Below, one piece after another: positions 7,443 to 15,929 of a stretch of 37,485 bases of DNA. The stretch covers positions 1-37,485 of the forward strand of contig JAAYVN010000146.1 in the NCBI GenBank assembly GCA_012517155.1. Direction: 5' to 3'. The notes under the pieces were generated by a model. The model had not been told where the DNA came from, did no database searches, and was given only the letters and a program-made list of their open reading frames with translations. Made by a program: the position numbers and the translations under genes. Source of the DNA: Ignavibacteriales bacterium (GTDB lineage: Bacteria > Bacteroidota > Ignavibacteria > Ignavibacteriales > Ignavibacteriaceae). Numbering within the stretch: the stretch's first letter is position 1; every line of letters begins with the position of its first letter.

Positions 7443-8928
7443 TATTAAAATTGATGAAAAGAAAAATTTAGCAAACAGTTCAGCCGAACTTTTAGCTTTT
7501 ATTGTGGAAAATGACAAAAATGGAGACAAAGTCAATGAAATAAGTAATAAACTGAATATCCTGCTTACACCCACACAGAAAAAAATATTAATTGACGAAG
7601 GTAAACTCACAGTATTAAAACCGGTAAACAAACCCGAGATAATAAATCTTATATACGTAAAAAGAGACAGGAAATTCAGAAATGATTTCTTTAGAAATAA
7701 TTTGGCCAAATATATAGCCGAAAGAAATTCAATTTACAATGAACTTTTTATAGCTCTTCCTAATTATCAGGATTTTACCAACTTTTTTGAATCTGAATCT
7801 TACTTTTATCAGACATTTATAGAGGGGATTTATTATGGCAACTATGAATTTGATAAATATAAAAGTGAAGCCAGGGAAAAGAAACCACTTAATTTGATAT
7901 TAGGTGCTGATGAGTCATCCCTTAGTAATAAAGTACTCGCAAAAATAATTGAATCAACTACCCACTTAATGGACGCATTGGATTTTGCTCGCGATTTACA
8001 GAATGAGCCGGCTAATGTGATAACACCGGAGACGTTCTGTCTCGCAGTTAAGAGTAAATGCTCACACGCTAATATAAAAGTTACCGTATGGGATGAGAAC
8101 GATCTCAAACGAAAAAAATTAAACGGAATACTTGCTGTGGGGGGAGGAAGTATTAATTCTCCAAGACTTCTTAAAATGCAGTACTCACCGAAATCGGTAA
8201 ATTCGAAACATATTGTGATCGTAGGAAAAGGAATTACATTTGACACAGGTGGAATTTCAATTAAACCGGCTGCAGACATGTGGGAAATGAAGGGGGATAT
8301 GGCCGGAGCTTCCATAGCTGCATCTATTCTGGTGGCCGCAGAAAGAATTAACCTACCCATAAAACTAACAGCATTAATTCCGCTAGCTGAGAATATGCCT
8401 TCAGGTTCGGCATTCAGACCGGGAGACATTATTACAACAGCATCGGGAAAGACAGTAGAGATAGACAATACAGATGCCGAAGGTAGAATTATTCTGGTTG
8501 ACGCATTACACTTAGCAACAATTGAAAAACCTGATCTTATAATCGATATAGCCACTTTAACCGGTGCAATAACAGTTGCTCTTGGTCTTTATGCCGCTGG
8601 AATCTTTAGTACCAATGAGGATTACGCAAAGAAATTATACACCTCAGGTATTAAAACCTACGAATATGTCTGGCAAATGCCATTATGGGATGAATACGAT
8701 AAACTAATTAAAAGTGAAGTTGCAGATCTTACCAATTTAAGCGGAAGATTGGGAGGCGCAATCAAAGCAGCAAAATTTTTACAGCATTTTGTTGATGAAA
8801 ATATACCCTGGATACATGTTGACATTGCAGGACCATCTTCTCCTCATGATTTGACAAATTACACAAAAAAATATATGACCGGGTACGGCCATAGACTTTT
8901 AGTGGACTTTTTATCACAAATCAGTTAA
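7426..8928 (+). CDS. pepA: Leucyl aminopeptidase (peptidase M17)
   Basis: A cytoplasmic di-metal aminopeptidase that removes N-terminal residues from peptides. The catalytic C-terminal half is fully conserved: GKGITFDTGG (metal and catalytic lysine near 268-273), MKGDMAG, and the family signature NTDAEGR near 348-354 with its metal-binding Asp and Glu and catalytic Arg. The N-terminal third is divergent, as is normal for M17. Two ATGs are adjacent (7423 and 7426); I prefer 7426 because AAAGG at 7416-7420 is then 5 bases away. The gene overlaps the DHH gene and is followed after 42 bases by a POT-like transporter, which suggests hydrolysis of imported peptides. Length of about 500 residues is standard. 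Confidence 0.93.
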   Translation: MKYRINIKIDEKKNLANSSAELLAFIVENDKNGDKVNEISNKLNILLTPTQKKILIDEGKLTVLKPVNKPEIINLIYVKRDRKFRNDFFRNNLAKYIAERNSIYNELFIALPNYQDFTNFFESESYFYQTFIEGIYYGNYEFDKYKSEAREKKPLNLILGADESSLSNKVLAKIIESTTHLMDALDFARDLQNEPANVITPETFCLAVKSKCSHANIKVTVWDENDLKRKKLNGILAVGGGSINSPRLLKMQYSPKSVNSKHIVIVGKGITFDTGGISIKPAADMWEMKGDMAGASIAASILVAAERINLPIKLTALIPLAENMPSGSAFRPGDIITTASGKTVEIDNTDAEGRIILVDALHLATIEKPDLIIDIATLTGAITVALGLYAAGIFSTNEDYAKKLYTSGIKTYEYVWQMPLWDEYDKLIKSEVADLTNLSGRLGGAIKAAKFLQHFVDENIPWIHVDIAGPSSPHDLTNYTKKYMTGYGHRLLVDFLSQIS

Positions 8929-8970
8929 TAATGTTTTTACTAATAATAAACTAAACCAGACCGGAGTTTT

Positions 8971-10248
8971 ATGTCAGAAAAAGAAAAAAAATCATTATTT
9001 AAAGCTTTCCCGGGAACCTTTTGGCTAGTTATCATGATGGAATTCTTCGAGAGAGGTTCTTATTACGGAATGATGAGTATTTTATCGGTTTATTTTACTG
9101 ACCAGCTGAGTTTCACAAAAGAGAGTGTGGGAGTAATTAAAAGCGTTATCCAACCCTTACTGTATATTCTTCCTATTCTTGCAGGTGCTATTGGTGATCG
9201 CTTTGGATATCGCAAGACTCTTATCTTTGCCTTTTCCCTTCTTGGGCTTGGCTACTTTCTAACCGCGCAGGCAACCGAATATGCATTGGTCTTCGGGAGT
9301 TTGGTAATAATGGCTATTGGTGCGGGTTCATTTAAGCCAATGATATCAGGGACAATTGCAAGAGTTACAAATGAATCAAACAGCACTCTTGGATTCGGAG
9401 TATTCTACTGGTCTATTAATCTGGGTGCTTTTCTTTTTCCACTGATACTTGTTCCATACTTGAAAAACAATTTCGGATGGGAGTATGTTATTTATGCTGC
9501 TGCTGTAGCTACTGCAGCAATGCTTATCCCTACCATCTTCGTGTATAGAGAACCTCCAAAACAAGAATCGAAGAAAAACATACCGCAAGTATTAAAAGAA
9601 ATGCTTATGGTTATTACAGATGTTAAATTTATAACTCTAATCGTAATATATTCGGGATTTTGGATCTTGTACTTCCAGATGTTTGATTCGGTTCTTTGGT
9701 ATGTCAAAGATTATGTGGATGCGACTGCATTAAATAATTCTGTTAACAGTTTTCTTGGAATTTTCGGGATTAACATTAACTGGACTTTTGATGTTGAACA
9801 TGTAACGGTAATTAATGCCGGGACTATTATTCTTCTTCAGATGCTTGTCTCTGGAATCGTAAAAAACACAAAAGCATTGCCCACAATGATTACGGGCATA
9901 TCAATGGGAACTCTTGGTATGGCTATTCTGGCAATCTCTGCAGATATATGGGTATTTATGATTGGAACAATAATATTTTCCTTAGGTGAAATGACTGCTC
10001 ATCCTAAGTTTTTGAGTTATGTGGGACTTATTGCTCCACCCGAGAAAAAAGCGACTTATCTTGGTTATGCTTTTCTATACGGAGTAATTGGTTCATCAAT
10101 CGGGGGAATACTCGGAGCTAATCTTTATGTCCATTTTGTTGATAACTTAAAGGATCCTCAGACTCTATGGATCATATTCAGTCTTATAGGTGTTGCAACT
10201 ATTGTAGGATTGTTAATTTATTCAAAGGTAGTGAAAACAGATAAATAA
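8971..10248 (+). CDS. POT/PTR-like major facilitator transporter (probable peptide:H+ symporter)
   Basis: A polytopic membrane protein of 425 residues with about 12 predicted helices. Near the N-terminus EFFERGSYYGMM (24-35) matches the ExxER(F)xYYG signature of proton-coupled oligopeptide transporters, with Gly replacing the usual Phe after ER. AGAIGDRFGYRKTL is the MFS loop 2-3 motif. It is shorter than many bacterial POT proteins (about 450-500 residues, 14 helices), so it may belong to a side branch, and its substrate is inferred. GGAG at 8963-8966 lies 4 bases before the ATG. Neighbours support peptide transport: aminopeptidase 42 bases upstream, CoA-binding protein 1 base downstream. 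Confidence 0.78.
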   Translation: MSEKEKKSLFKAFPGTFWLVIMMEFFERGSYYGMMSILSVYFTDQLSFTKESVGVIKSVIQPLLYILPILAGAIGDRFGYRKTLIFAFSLLGLGYFLTAQATEYALVFGSLVIMAIGAGSFKPMISGTIARVTNESNSTLGFGVFYWSINLGAFLFPLILVPYLKNNFGWEYVIYAAAVATAAMLIPTIFVYREPPKQESKKNIPQVLKEMLMVITDVKFITLIVIYSGFWILYFQMFDSVLWYVKDYVDATALNNSVNSFLGIFGININWTFDVEHVTVINAGTIILLQMLVSGIVKNTKALPTMITGISMGTLGMAILAISADIWVFMIGTIIFSLGEMTAHPKFLSYVGLIAPPEKKATYLGYAFLYGVIGSSIGGILGANLYVHFVDNLKDPQTLWIIFSLIGVATIVGLLIYSKVVKTDK

Positions 10249-10249
10249 A

Positions 10250-10687
10250 ATGACATCATCAGAAATAATTAATACAGCTGAATCAATTGCTGTAATTGGA
10301 GTCTCAAGGGATAAGAAAAAATTCGGGAACATTATTTACAGAGAACTGCGTGACCGGAACATGAATGTATTTCCGGTAAACCCATTAGTTAATGAAATTG
10401 AAGGTTTCCCTTGTGTTCCGGATATAAAATCGTTGAAAAACATTCCTGAATTAGTAATTATGGTAGTTAAGCCACCTTTAACTCTTCAATTAATTAAAGA
10501 AAACATGAAGAGAGATATAAAGCACTTCTGGTTGCAACCAGGAGCACAATCCCCAGAAGTTATTCAATTCTGCAAAGAGAATAACATTCCGTTCACTGCA
10601 GGCAAATGTGTTCTAATGTACTTGGAACCTGTCAAAGGTATACATTCAGTTCACAGATTTTTCAACAAGTTATTTGGCAAATATTAA
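10250..10687 (+). CDS. Small CoA-binding-domain protein (CoA_binding_2 / YccU-like)
   Basis: A 145-residue single-domain protein with a Rossmann-like fold similar to the CoA-binding domain of succinyl-CoA synthetase. Visible landmarks are IAVIGVSRDKKKFGN near 13-27, VFPVNP near 40-45, a PELVIMVVKP strand near 66-75 and HFWLQPGAQSPEV near 92-104. It begins one base after the transporter stop, so it is almost certainly co-transcribed. Members of this family have no settled function. Its stop codon overlaps the stop of the opposite-strand hydrolase by 4 bases with no terminator between them. Confidence 0.82.
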   Translation: MTSSEIINTAESIAVIGVSRDKKKFGNIIYRELRDRNMNVFPVNPLVNEIEGFPCVPDIKSLKNIPELVIMVVKPPLTLQLIKENMKRDIKHFWLQPGAQSPEVIQFCKENNIPFTAGKCVLMYLEPVKGIHSVHRFFNKLFGKY

Positions 10688-11466
10688 TTATTTGCCAAAA
10701 ATTTATCCAGCTTTTTATTTATGAAAGTATGATTCTCAACTGGTGAGATATGCCCTGCATCAGGCACAACTACAAACTCAGCTGTTTGTATGTTAGCAGC
10801 CATTCCTTCCATTTCCTCAACAGGAGATAGTATATCATGTTCTCCACAAAATATAAGTACCGGGATTTTAATTCCAGGAAGATATTGAGTTGTGCTGCTT
10901 CTTCCCTGCATTGATATTAGGCAACCTTTTACTCCGATTGGGCTAGTCCTTTTTGCCGAAAGTAAGAACGATTCAAATTGTTCGAAATGTTCCTCTCTGA
11001 ACTTTTTTGAAAAACAATTTGGAATAAATCCATTAAGAAAAGGATCGAGTCCCTCAGTATTAATCTGTTTCACATTTGCTGCCCGTTTTATTTTGATCTG
11101 ATCAGTATCTGCATCACTTCGGGTATCGAAGAGAACTAGTTTTGAGAAGAGCGATTCCTCTCGCTCAATAGCTCTTAATGAGACATAGCCCCCCATAGAA
11201 AGACCAACAAGAATCGGCTTGTTAAGACCTAGAAAAGTAATCACACTAATCAGGTCATCCACATGCGAGTCCATTGTGTATTGACCGTCTCCTACATCTG
11301 AGTTTCCTAGTCCTCGTAAATCGTACGCAACGCAAAAATACTTATTAGACAAATAAGTAATTTGCTTAAGCCACATTGCTGAATCATAAACAAATCCATG
11401 AACAAATATTATTGATGGATTATTTTTGTTACCATAAGTATTAATCGATATTCCGTTATTTTTCAT
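10684..11466 (-). CDS. Alpha/beta-fold hydrolase
   Basis: A 260-residue soluble alpha/beta hydrolase. The oxyanion-hole motif IFVHGF is at 20-25, the nucleophile elbow GLSMGG puts the catalytic serine at 90, the acid is probably Asp211 in CGEHDILSP, and the histidine is His239 in DAGHISP. The catalytic triad is therefore complete. Substrate cannot be predicted; an esterase, lactonase or C-C hydrolase is possible. AAAAAGGAAATATA before the ATG gives a good ribosome site. It lies 18 bases downstream of the sodium/solute symporter and probably shares its transcript, so it might act on the imported compound (inference). Confidence 0.85.
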   Translation of the reverse strand: MKNNGISINTYGNKNNPSIIFVHGFVYDSAMWLKQITYLSNKYFCVAYDLRGLGNSDVGDGQYTMDSHVDDLISVITFLGLNKPILVGLSMGGYVSLRAIEREESLFSKLVLFDTRSDADTDQIKIKRAANVKQINTEGLDPFLNGFIPNCFSKKFREEHFEQFESFLLSAKRTSPIGVKGCLISMQGRSSTTQYLPGIKIPVLIFCGEHDILSPVEEMEGMAANIQTAEFVVVPDAGHISPVENHTFINKKLDKFLANN

Positions 11467-11484
11467 TATATTTCCTTTTTAATT

Positions 11485-13059
11485 TTACCAGAACAAAATA
11501 TAAATTGCACCGATAATTGCTGAAAGAACTATTGCGGTGATATTGAATACGTTATCCGTCTTAAAGATTGACTTTTCATACTTAATTGCCTTTGGGTTAT
11601 CACCCTTAGCTTCAAGAACACTAATAATGATAACCACGGCAGAGAGAATAAGAAAAACTATCCCCATCCTGTCTATAAACGGCATAAACGGGAAGATATA
11701 CTTAAAAGTCGCAGAAAGAGGTATTGAGAGAATTGCTCCCCAAAGTGCAGCATTTGCAGATGTTTTTTTCCAGAAAAGTCCAAGAAGAAAAATGGAAAGT
11801 ATCCCCGGACTCACGAAACCTGTAAACTCCTGAATAAACTGAAATGCCTGGTCAAGTGCTTTTAACTGCGGAGCAATAATTATTGCAACAATAACTGATA
11901 TTAATGCTGTAATTCTGCCGGTAGTTACTATGCTTCTTTCTTCAGCATCCTTTTTAATTATCTGTTTATAAATATCGATTGAAAAAATGGTTGCTATACT
12001 ATTCATCATCGAACTTAAGGAAGAAACAATTGCCGCAACTAGTGCAGCGAATGCAACACCTCTAAAACCAGATCCGACGAAGGTACTAAGAAGCCATGGA
12101 TATGCCTCATCTGGTCTGAGGGTATTCGCAGATTCCTGGTGCAGAACAAACGCTGCGATTCCGGGAATAACCACTATCAGTGGTAGCAACAGTTTAAGAT
12201 AACCTGCAAACATTATCCCACGTTGAGCTTCTTTAATGTCCTTAGCAGCAAGTGCTCTCTGAGTAATATATTGGTTGCATCCCCAATAAAACATATTCGC
12301 GATCCACATACCTCCAATTAGAACACTAAGACCAGGTAGTTCTTTATAATTGGGATTGGACACATCAAGAATCATATCAAATTTCTCAGGAGCTTTCTCA
12401 AGAAGTTGCGAAAAACCGGCTATTATACCTTGCCCTTCTGATATGGCATTTAGTGCGAGAAATGTTGTTAACAATCCACCAATGATAAGAATAACAACCT
12501 GGATTACATCTGTAAAGGCTACAGCTTTTAATCCTCCGTAAATACTATATGCTACAGCAAAAAGAGCTAGTCCGATTATTCCCCAGATCATGTTAATCCC
12601 CATAATAGTTTGAATACTAAGCGCACCCAGATATAGGACAGAAGTCAGATTAACAAATACGTAAACTAACAACCAAAAGACAGCAAGGCTAGTTCTTACA
12701 CGTTTATCATATCTGATTTCAAGGAACTGTGGCATAGTATAAATACCTTCTTTAAGGAATATTGGAAGTAGGAATTTTCCAACGATAATGAGTGTAATAG
12801 CTGCCATCCATTCATAAGATGCTATCCCCAAACCGATAACAAATCCGGACCCCGACATTCCAATAAACTGCTCTGCGGATATATTGGAAGCAATTAAGGA
12901 AGATCCGATTGCCCACCAAGGTAATGATTTTGATGCAAGAAAATAATCTCTTGAGTCTTTTTGATGACCTTTTTTCTCCCGGGATACCCACAAACCCGTA
13001 AATACTATAAGCGCTATATATCCAAAGAAAACTATATAATCGACAGTTGAAAAATTCAT
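11485..13059 (-). CDS. Sodium:solute symporter (SSS family, SGLT-like)
   Basis: An integral membrane protein of 524 residues with about 14 helices. Family features are NISAEQFIGMSG in the first helix pair, YGGLKAVAFTDVIQ in the middle, the QYITQRALAAKD segment typical of the SGLT branch, and AALVAAIVSSLSSMMNSIAT in the sodium-site helix. The middle segment strongly resembles bacterial sodium/sugar carriers such as vSGLT, so a sugar or related polyol is the best guess, but the family also takes up amino acids, myo-inositol and other solutes. I placed the start at the ATG ending at 13059, with GGAAA just upstream; an in-frame TTG five codons earlier is less likely. It is divergent from the dipeptidase and followed by a hydrolase in the same direction. 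Confidence 0.88.
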   Translation of the reverse strand: MNFSTVDYIVFFGYIALIVFTGLWVSREKKGHQKDSRDYFLASKSLPWWAIGSSLIASNISAEQFIGMSGSGFVIGLGIASYEWMAAITLIIVGKFLLPIFLKEGIYTMPQFLEIRYDKRVRTSLAVFWLLVYVFVNLTSVLYLGALSIQTIMGINMIWGIIGLALFAVAYSIYGGLKAVAFTDVIQVVILIIGGLLTTFLALNAISEGQGIIAGFSQLLEKAPEKFDMILDVSNPNYKELPGLSVLIGGMWIANMFYWGCNQYITQRALAAKDIKEAQRGIMFAGYLKLLLPLIVVIPGIAAFVLHQESANTLRPDEAYPWLLSTFVGSGFRGVAFAALVAAIVSSLSSMMNSIATIFSIDIYKQIIKKDAEERSIVTTGRITALISVIVAIIIAPQLKALDQAFQFIQEFTGFVSPGILSIFLLGLFWKKTSANAALWGAILSIPLSATFKYIFPFMPFIDRMGIVFLILSAVVIIISVLEAKGDNPKAIKYEKSIFKTDNVFNITAIVLSAIIGAIYILFW

Positions 13060-13132
13060 TTTCCGTTCTCTCAATTACTTAAAATTAATTATTTTATTGT
13101 TGAATATAAAGAGATGAAGTATAAAAAAAACC

Positions 13133-13163
13133 TTTGTAACTTTTTTTTATTCTATTATATTTC
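13133..13163 (+). promoter_or_regulatory. Bacteroidota-type promoter for the dipeptidase gene
   Basis: TTTG at 13133-13136, a 19-nt spacer, then TATATTTC at 13156-13163, one mismatch from the TAnnTTTG -7 element known from Bacteroides. Transcription would begin near 13170, leaving a leader of about 20 nt with GGAAA before the ATG at 13192. This supports 13192 as the start, because the ATG at 13114 would lie upstream of the promoter. Confidence 0.5.
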
Positions 13164-13191
13164 CATTCGTTTTATTAAGAAATTTGGAAAA

Positions 13192-14409
13192 ATGACAAAA
13201 GCACTATTACTATTATCCCTATGTTTATCCTTAAATATTTATGGGCAAACCGAGGAAGAAATCAACCGGCTTGCAGATAAGATACATTCCGAAATAATAA
13301 CAATCGACACTCATACCGATACACCACTGAGAATTCAAAGGGGTAATTTTGATCTTGGAAGTAGAAATAATCCATATAACAGCAACAGTAAACTCGATTT
13401 ACCCAGGATGATTGAAGGCGGGCTTGACGCAGTCTATTTTGCCCTTTATGTTGGACAAGGTAAGCGTGACAATGCTGGGAATGAAAAAGCCATTCAAGTA
13501 ATTGCAAGATTGCATTATCTTGTGGATTCTGTTCTGATTGCACATAGTGATAAAGTAAGTCTGGCAAAATCCTGTAGCGACTTTCAAACAATAAAAAAAG
13601 AAGGAAAGCTGGCAATAGCACTTGGAATAGAAAATGGTTATGGAATTGGAAATGATATCTCCCTGCTTAAAAAGTATTATGACTTGGGTGTAAGGTACTT
13701 GACGCTATGCCACACGAAGAATAATGACATTTGTGATTCATCCACAGATCCGGAAGGAGCGGAGCATAATGGATTGTCCGAATTTGGAACAAGAGTAGTA
13801 AAAGAAATGAATAAACTGGGGATTTTAATCGATCTTTCCCATGCATCTGATAAAACGGTGGAAGATGTTTTGGCGATTTCTAAAGTTCCTGTTTTTGCTT
13901 CACATTCATGCGCGAGATTTTTCAATAATAATCCAAGAAATTTATCCGATGATCTGATTAAGAAAATCGCAGAAAAAGGTGGCGTCATTCAAGTCTGTTT
14001 TTTCAGCGGTTATCTTAGAGAACTGCCAACAAACACCACAAGAGATTCTTTATTAAGAAATCTTAGACAAAGATACAGTAATTTCCAAAATCTTTCTGAC
14101 TCGTTGTCAAGACTTGCTGAGAAGGAATGGTATGAGATAGAAAAAAAGTATCCTGGAAATTTGGCAACTGTCTCTGATATTGTTGATCATATCGACCACA
14201 TTGTTAAAATTGCGGGAATTGATTATGTTGGAATAGGTACTGATTTTGATGGTGGCGGAGGTGTAACTGGGGCATTTGATGTAAGTGAAATGAAAAACAT
14301 AACAAAGGAACTTATACGAAGAGGTTATGTTATAGAGGAAATAGAAAAGATTTGGGGTGGAAACTATTTAAGAGTATTAGGAGAGGCAGAAAAAAAATCG
14401 AAATTTTAA
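13192..14409 (+). CDS. Membrane dipeptidase (peptidase M19), exported
   Basis: A zinc dipeptidase of the renal dipeptidase family, 405 residues from this start. A hydrophobic signal peptide (MTKALLLLSLCLSLNIYG) opens the protein and would place it in the periplasm. Metal ligands can be followed in order: HTD at 41-43, the bridging Glu147 in LGIENGYG, His217 in DLSHAS, His238 in ASHSCAR, and an Asp in GIGTDFDG near 351. An earlier in-frame ATG at 13114 would add 26 residues before the signal peptide and is rejected because a promoter match and a ribosome site lie between the two ATGs. The family cleaves dipeptides, including some D-amino acid ones. The NusG-like gene begins one base after its stop. 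Confidence 0.9.
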   Translation: MTKALLLLSLCLSLNIYGQTEEEINRLADKIHSEIITIDTHTDTPLRIQRGNFDLGSRNNPYNSNSKLDLPRMIEGGLDAVYFALYVGQGKRDNAGNEKAIQVIARLHYLVDSVLIAHSDKVSLAKSCSDFQTIKKEGKLAIALGIENGYGIGNDISLLKKYYDLGVRYLTLCHTKNNDICDSSTDPEGAEHNGLSEFGTRVVKEMNKLGILIDLSHASDKTVEDVLAISKVPVFASHSCARFFNNNPRNLSDDLIKKIAEKGGVIQVCFFSGYLRELPTNTTRDSLLRNLRQRYSNFQNLSDSLSRLAEKEWYEIEKKYPGNLATVSDIVDHIDHIVKIAGIDYVGIGTDFDGGGGVTGAFDVSEMKNITKELIRRGYVIEEIEKIWGGNYLRVLGEAEKKSKF

Positions 14410-14410
14410 T

Positions 14411-14974
14411 ATGGGAATAATTAATAATGAAAAAAAATGGTATGCTCTGCATATCAAACCCAGACAGGAATTTAAAGCTGAGGCAGGATTAATATCATTG
14501 GGGATTGAGAATTATCTCCCTACAATAGTTGTATATAAACAATGGAGTGATCGAAAAAAAAGAGTAACAGAACCTTTAATTAAAAGCTACATTTTTATTA
14601 AAGCTAACGAAAAGGAAAGACTGGCTACATTGGAATTGAAGCAAGTAATACGATGTCTGTTTTATGCCGGAAGACCTGCTGCAATACCTGAATTTGAGAT
14701 AATTAACTTAAAAAATTTCATCTCGGATAAGTATGAATACCGAGTGGTTAATTCAATAGTTAAAGGATCTATTGTAAAAATTAATGATGGTCCATTAGCC
14801 GGTGTAACAGGAGTAGTGATTGATGAACAAGATGGAAAATATTTTGCAGTTTCCGTTGAACTACTGAATAGATCGGTTATTACTCACATTAAAGATCCAA
14901 GAATACTCGAAATTTTTAAAGAACAAAAACCAGCGCGAATTAAAGAAGTAGTAGATCAACCAGGGCTGTCTTAA
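14411..14974 (+). CDS. UpxY/NusG-family transcription antiterminator
   Basis: A 187-residue NusG paralogue. The NGN domain is clear: WYALHIKPRQEFKAE at 10-24, ENYLPT at 33-38, KQWSDRKKRVTEPLIKSYIF at 43-62. A KOW-like segment follows (about 117-137, with DGPLAGVTGVV). In Bacteroides, UpxY proteins head capsule operons and prevent premature termination there; RfaH and LoaP play related roles elsewhere. This copy instead is second in a two-gene unit, one base after a dipeptidase gene, with no polysaccharide operon directly downstream. Its target is therefore unknown. It is not the housekeeping NusG, which normally sits with secE and ribosomal proteins. Its last 35 bases overlap the 3' end of the opposite-strand epimerase gene. 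Confidence 0.86.
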   Translation: MGIINNEKKWYALHIKPRQEFKAEAGLISLGIENYLPTIVVYKQWSDRKKRVTEPLIKSYIFIKANEKERLATLELKQVIRCLFYAGRPAAIPEFEIINLKNFISDKYEYRVVNSIVKGSIVKINDGPLAGVTGVVIDEQDGKYFAVSVELLNRSVITHIKDPRILEIFKEQKPARIKEVVDQPGLS

Positions 14975-15860
14975 GAGGAGTATATTGAAATTGAAAATTG
15001 CTATTTAACAGTTTCTCAGGAACAACCTTTTGACTGGCAGTAATCATTTGTGCTCCCTCCCCCATAATCATTTTAAGTGCAAATCCGGGGACATTAAAAA
15101 AAGAAGGTCTCTTTAAAATACTCCCCAGGGAGCGTGCAAATTCATTCATGGTAACAGAATCGGGCGCAACTGCGTTGACTGGCCCTTCCAGAGATTGAGT
15201 ATCGATAGAATGAACAAAAATATTGACCTCATCCGAATGATGAATCCATGGGAAAAACTGGTTGCCACTCCCTAGTCCACCCCCAATAAAGAATTTAAAT
15301 GTCGGGAGCATTTTAGTAAGTGCCCCCCCCTCAATACTTAGTACAACTCCAGTTCTAATATTTACACACCTAACACCACTGTTTTTCACTTTTTCGCTTT
15401 CGGTTTCCCAATCTTTACAAACATTCGAAAGAAAATCATTTCCCGGTGCAGAGGATTCCCTGAGTGGTTCATTTCCCCTGTCGCCATAAAATCCCACAGC
15501 GGAGGCACATATGAAAGATTCAGGTTTTTTATCTGTTTTCGCAATTGCATCAACAATTAATCGCGTGGTGTGTATGCGACTGTCATAAATTTCCTTCTTA
15601 AACTCAGGAGTCCATTTTTTATCCGATATACTTGTTCCGGCAAGGTGCACAACCGCATCATGGCCACTAATAAGATCCGTTAACTCATCAGACGAATTGT
15701 ATTCCACTTGTTCCATACGAGAGACGAATGAGAAGTCATCATAATTTTTAGCTTTATTTCGAGTAATTATTGTGATTTCGTCCCCCCGATTAAAAAGCTT
15801 TTTAACAAGTTCATGTCCAATTAATCCTGTGGCACCGGATATAAATATTTTTCTAATCAT
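14940..15860 (-). CDS. TIGR01777-family NAD(P)-dependent epimerase-like protein
   Basis: An SDR-fold protein of 306 residues (YfcH/SulA-like). The dinucleotide-binding motif GATGLIG is at 9-15. Further family marks are VVHLAGTSISDKKW near 71-84, SAVGFYGDRG near 119-128, and the DUF1731-type C-terminus with the NVPGFALKMIMGE and ASQKVVPEKL segments. Members are widespread but their substrates are unknown. The gene stands alone on the minus strand between two plus-strand genes, 69 bp from the divergent acyltransferase gene, and its 3' end overlaps the UpxY gene by 35 bases. Confidence 0.87.
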   Translation of the reverse strand: MIRKIFISGATGLIGHELVKKLFNRGDEITIITRNKAKNYDDFSFVSRMEQVEYNSSDELTDLISGHDAVVHLAGTSISDKKWTPEFKKEIYDSRIHTTRLIVDAIAKTDKKPESFICASAVGFYGDRGNEPLRESSAPGNDFLSNVCKDWETESEKVKNSGVRCVNIRTGVVLSIEGGALTKMLPTFKFFIGGGLGSGNQFFPWIHHSDEVNIFVHSIDTQSLEGPVNAVAPDSVTMNEFARSLGSILKRPSFFNVPGFALKMIMGEGAQMITASQKVVPEKLLNSNFQFQYTPLKTALVDLLLL

Positions 15861-15929
15861 TTTGCAAATTTTGTTTTAAAAATAGATATAAAATTAATAA
15901 ATTTCGGGGTAATAAAGAAGGATAATAGA

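Noticed and set aside
7842-8555. Long open frame (237 codons) on the minus strand opposite the aminopeptidase gene
   Set aside because: It lies wholly inside a strongly conserved M17 catalytic region, its translation is low-complexity Ser/Ile/Pro-rich with no motif, and it has no ribosome site of note.
13114-13191. Upstream ATG adding 26 residues to the dipeptidase
   Set aside because: A promoter match and a ribosome site lie downstream of it, and the later ATG begins directly with a typical signal peptide.
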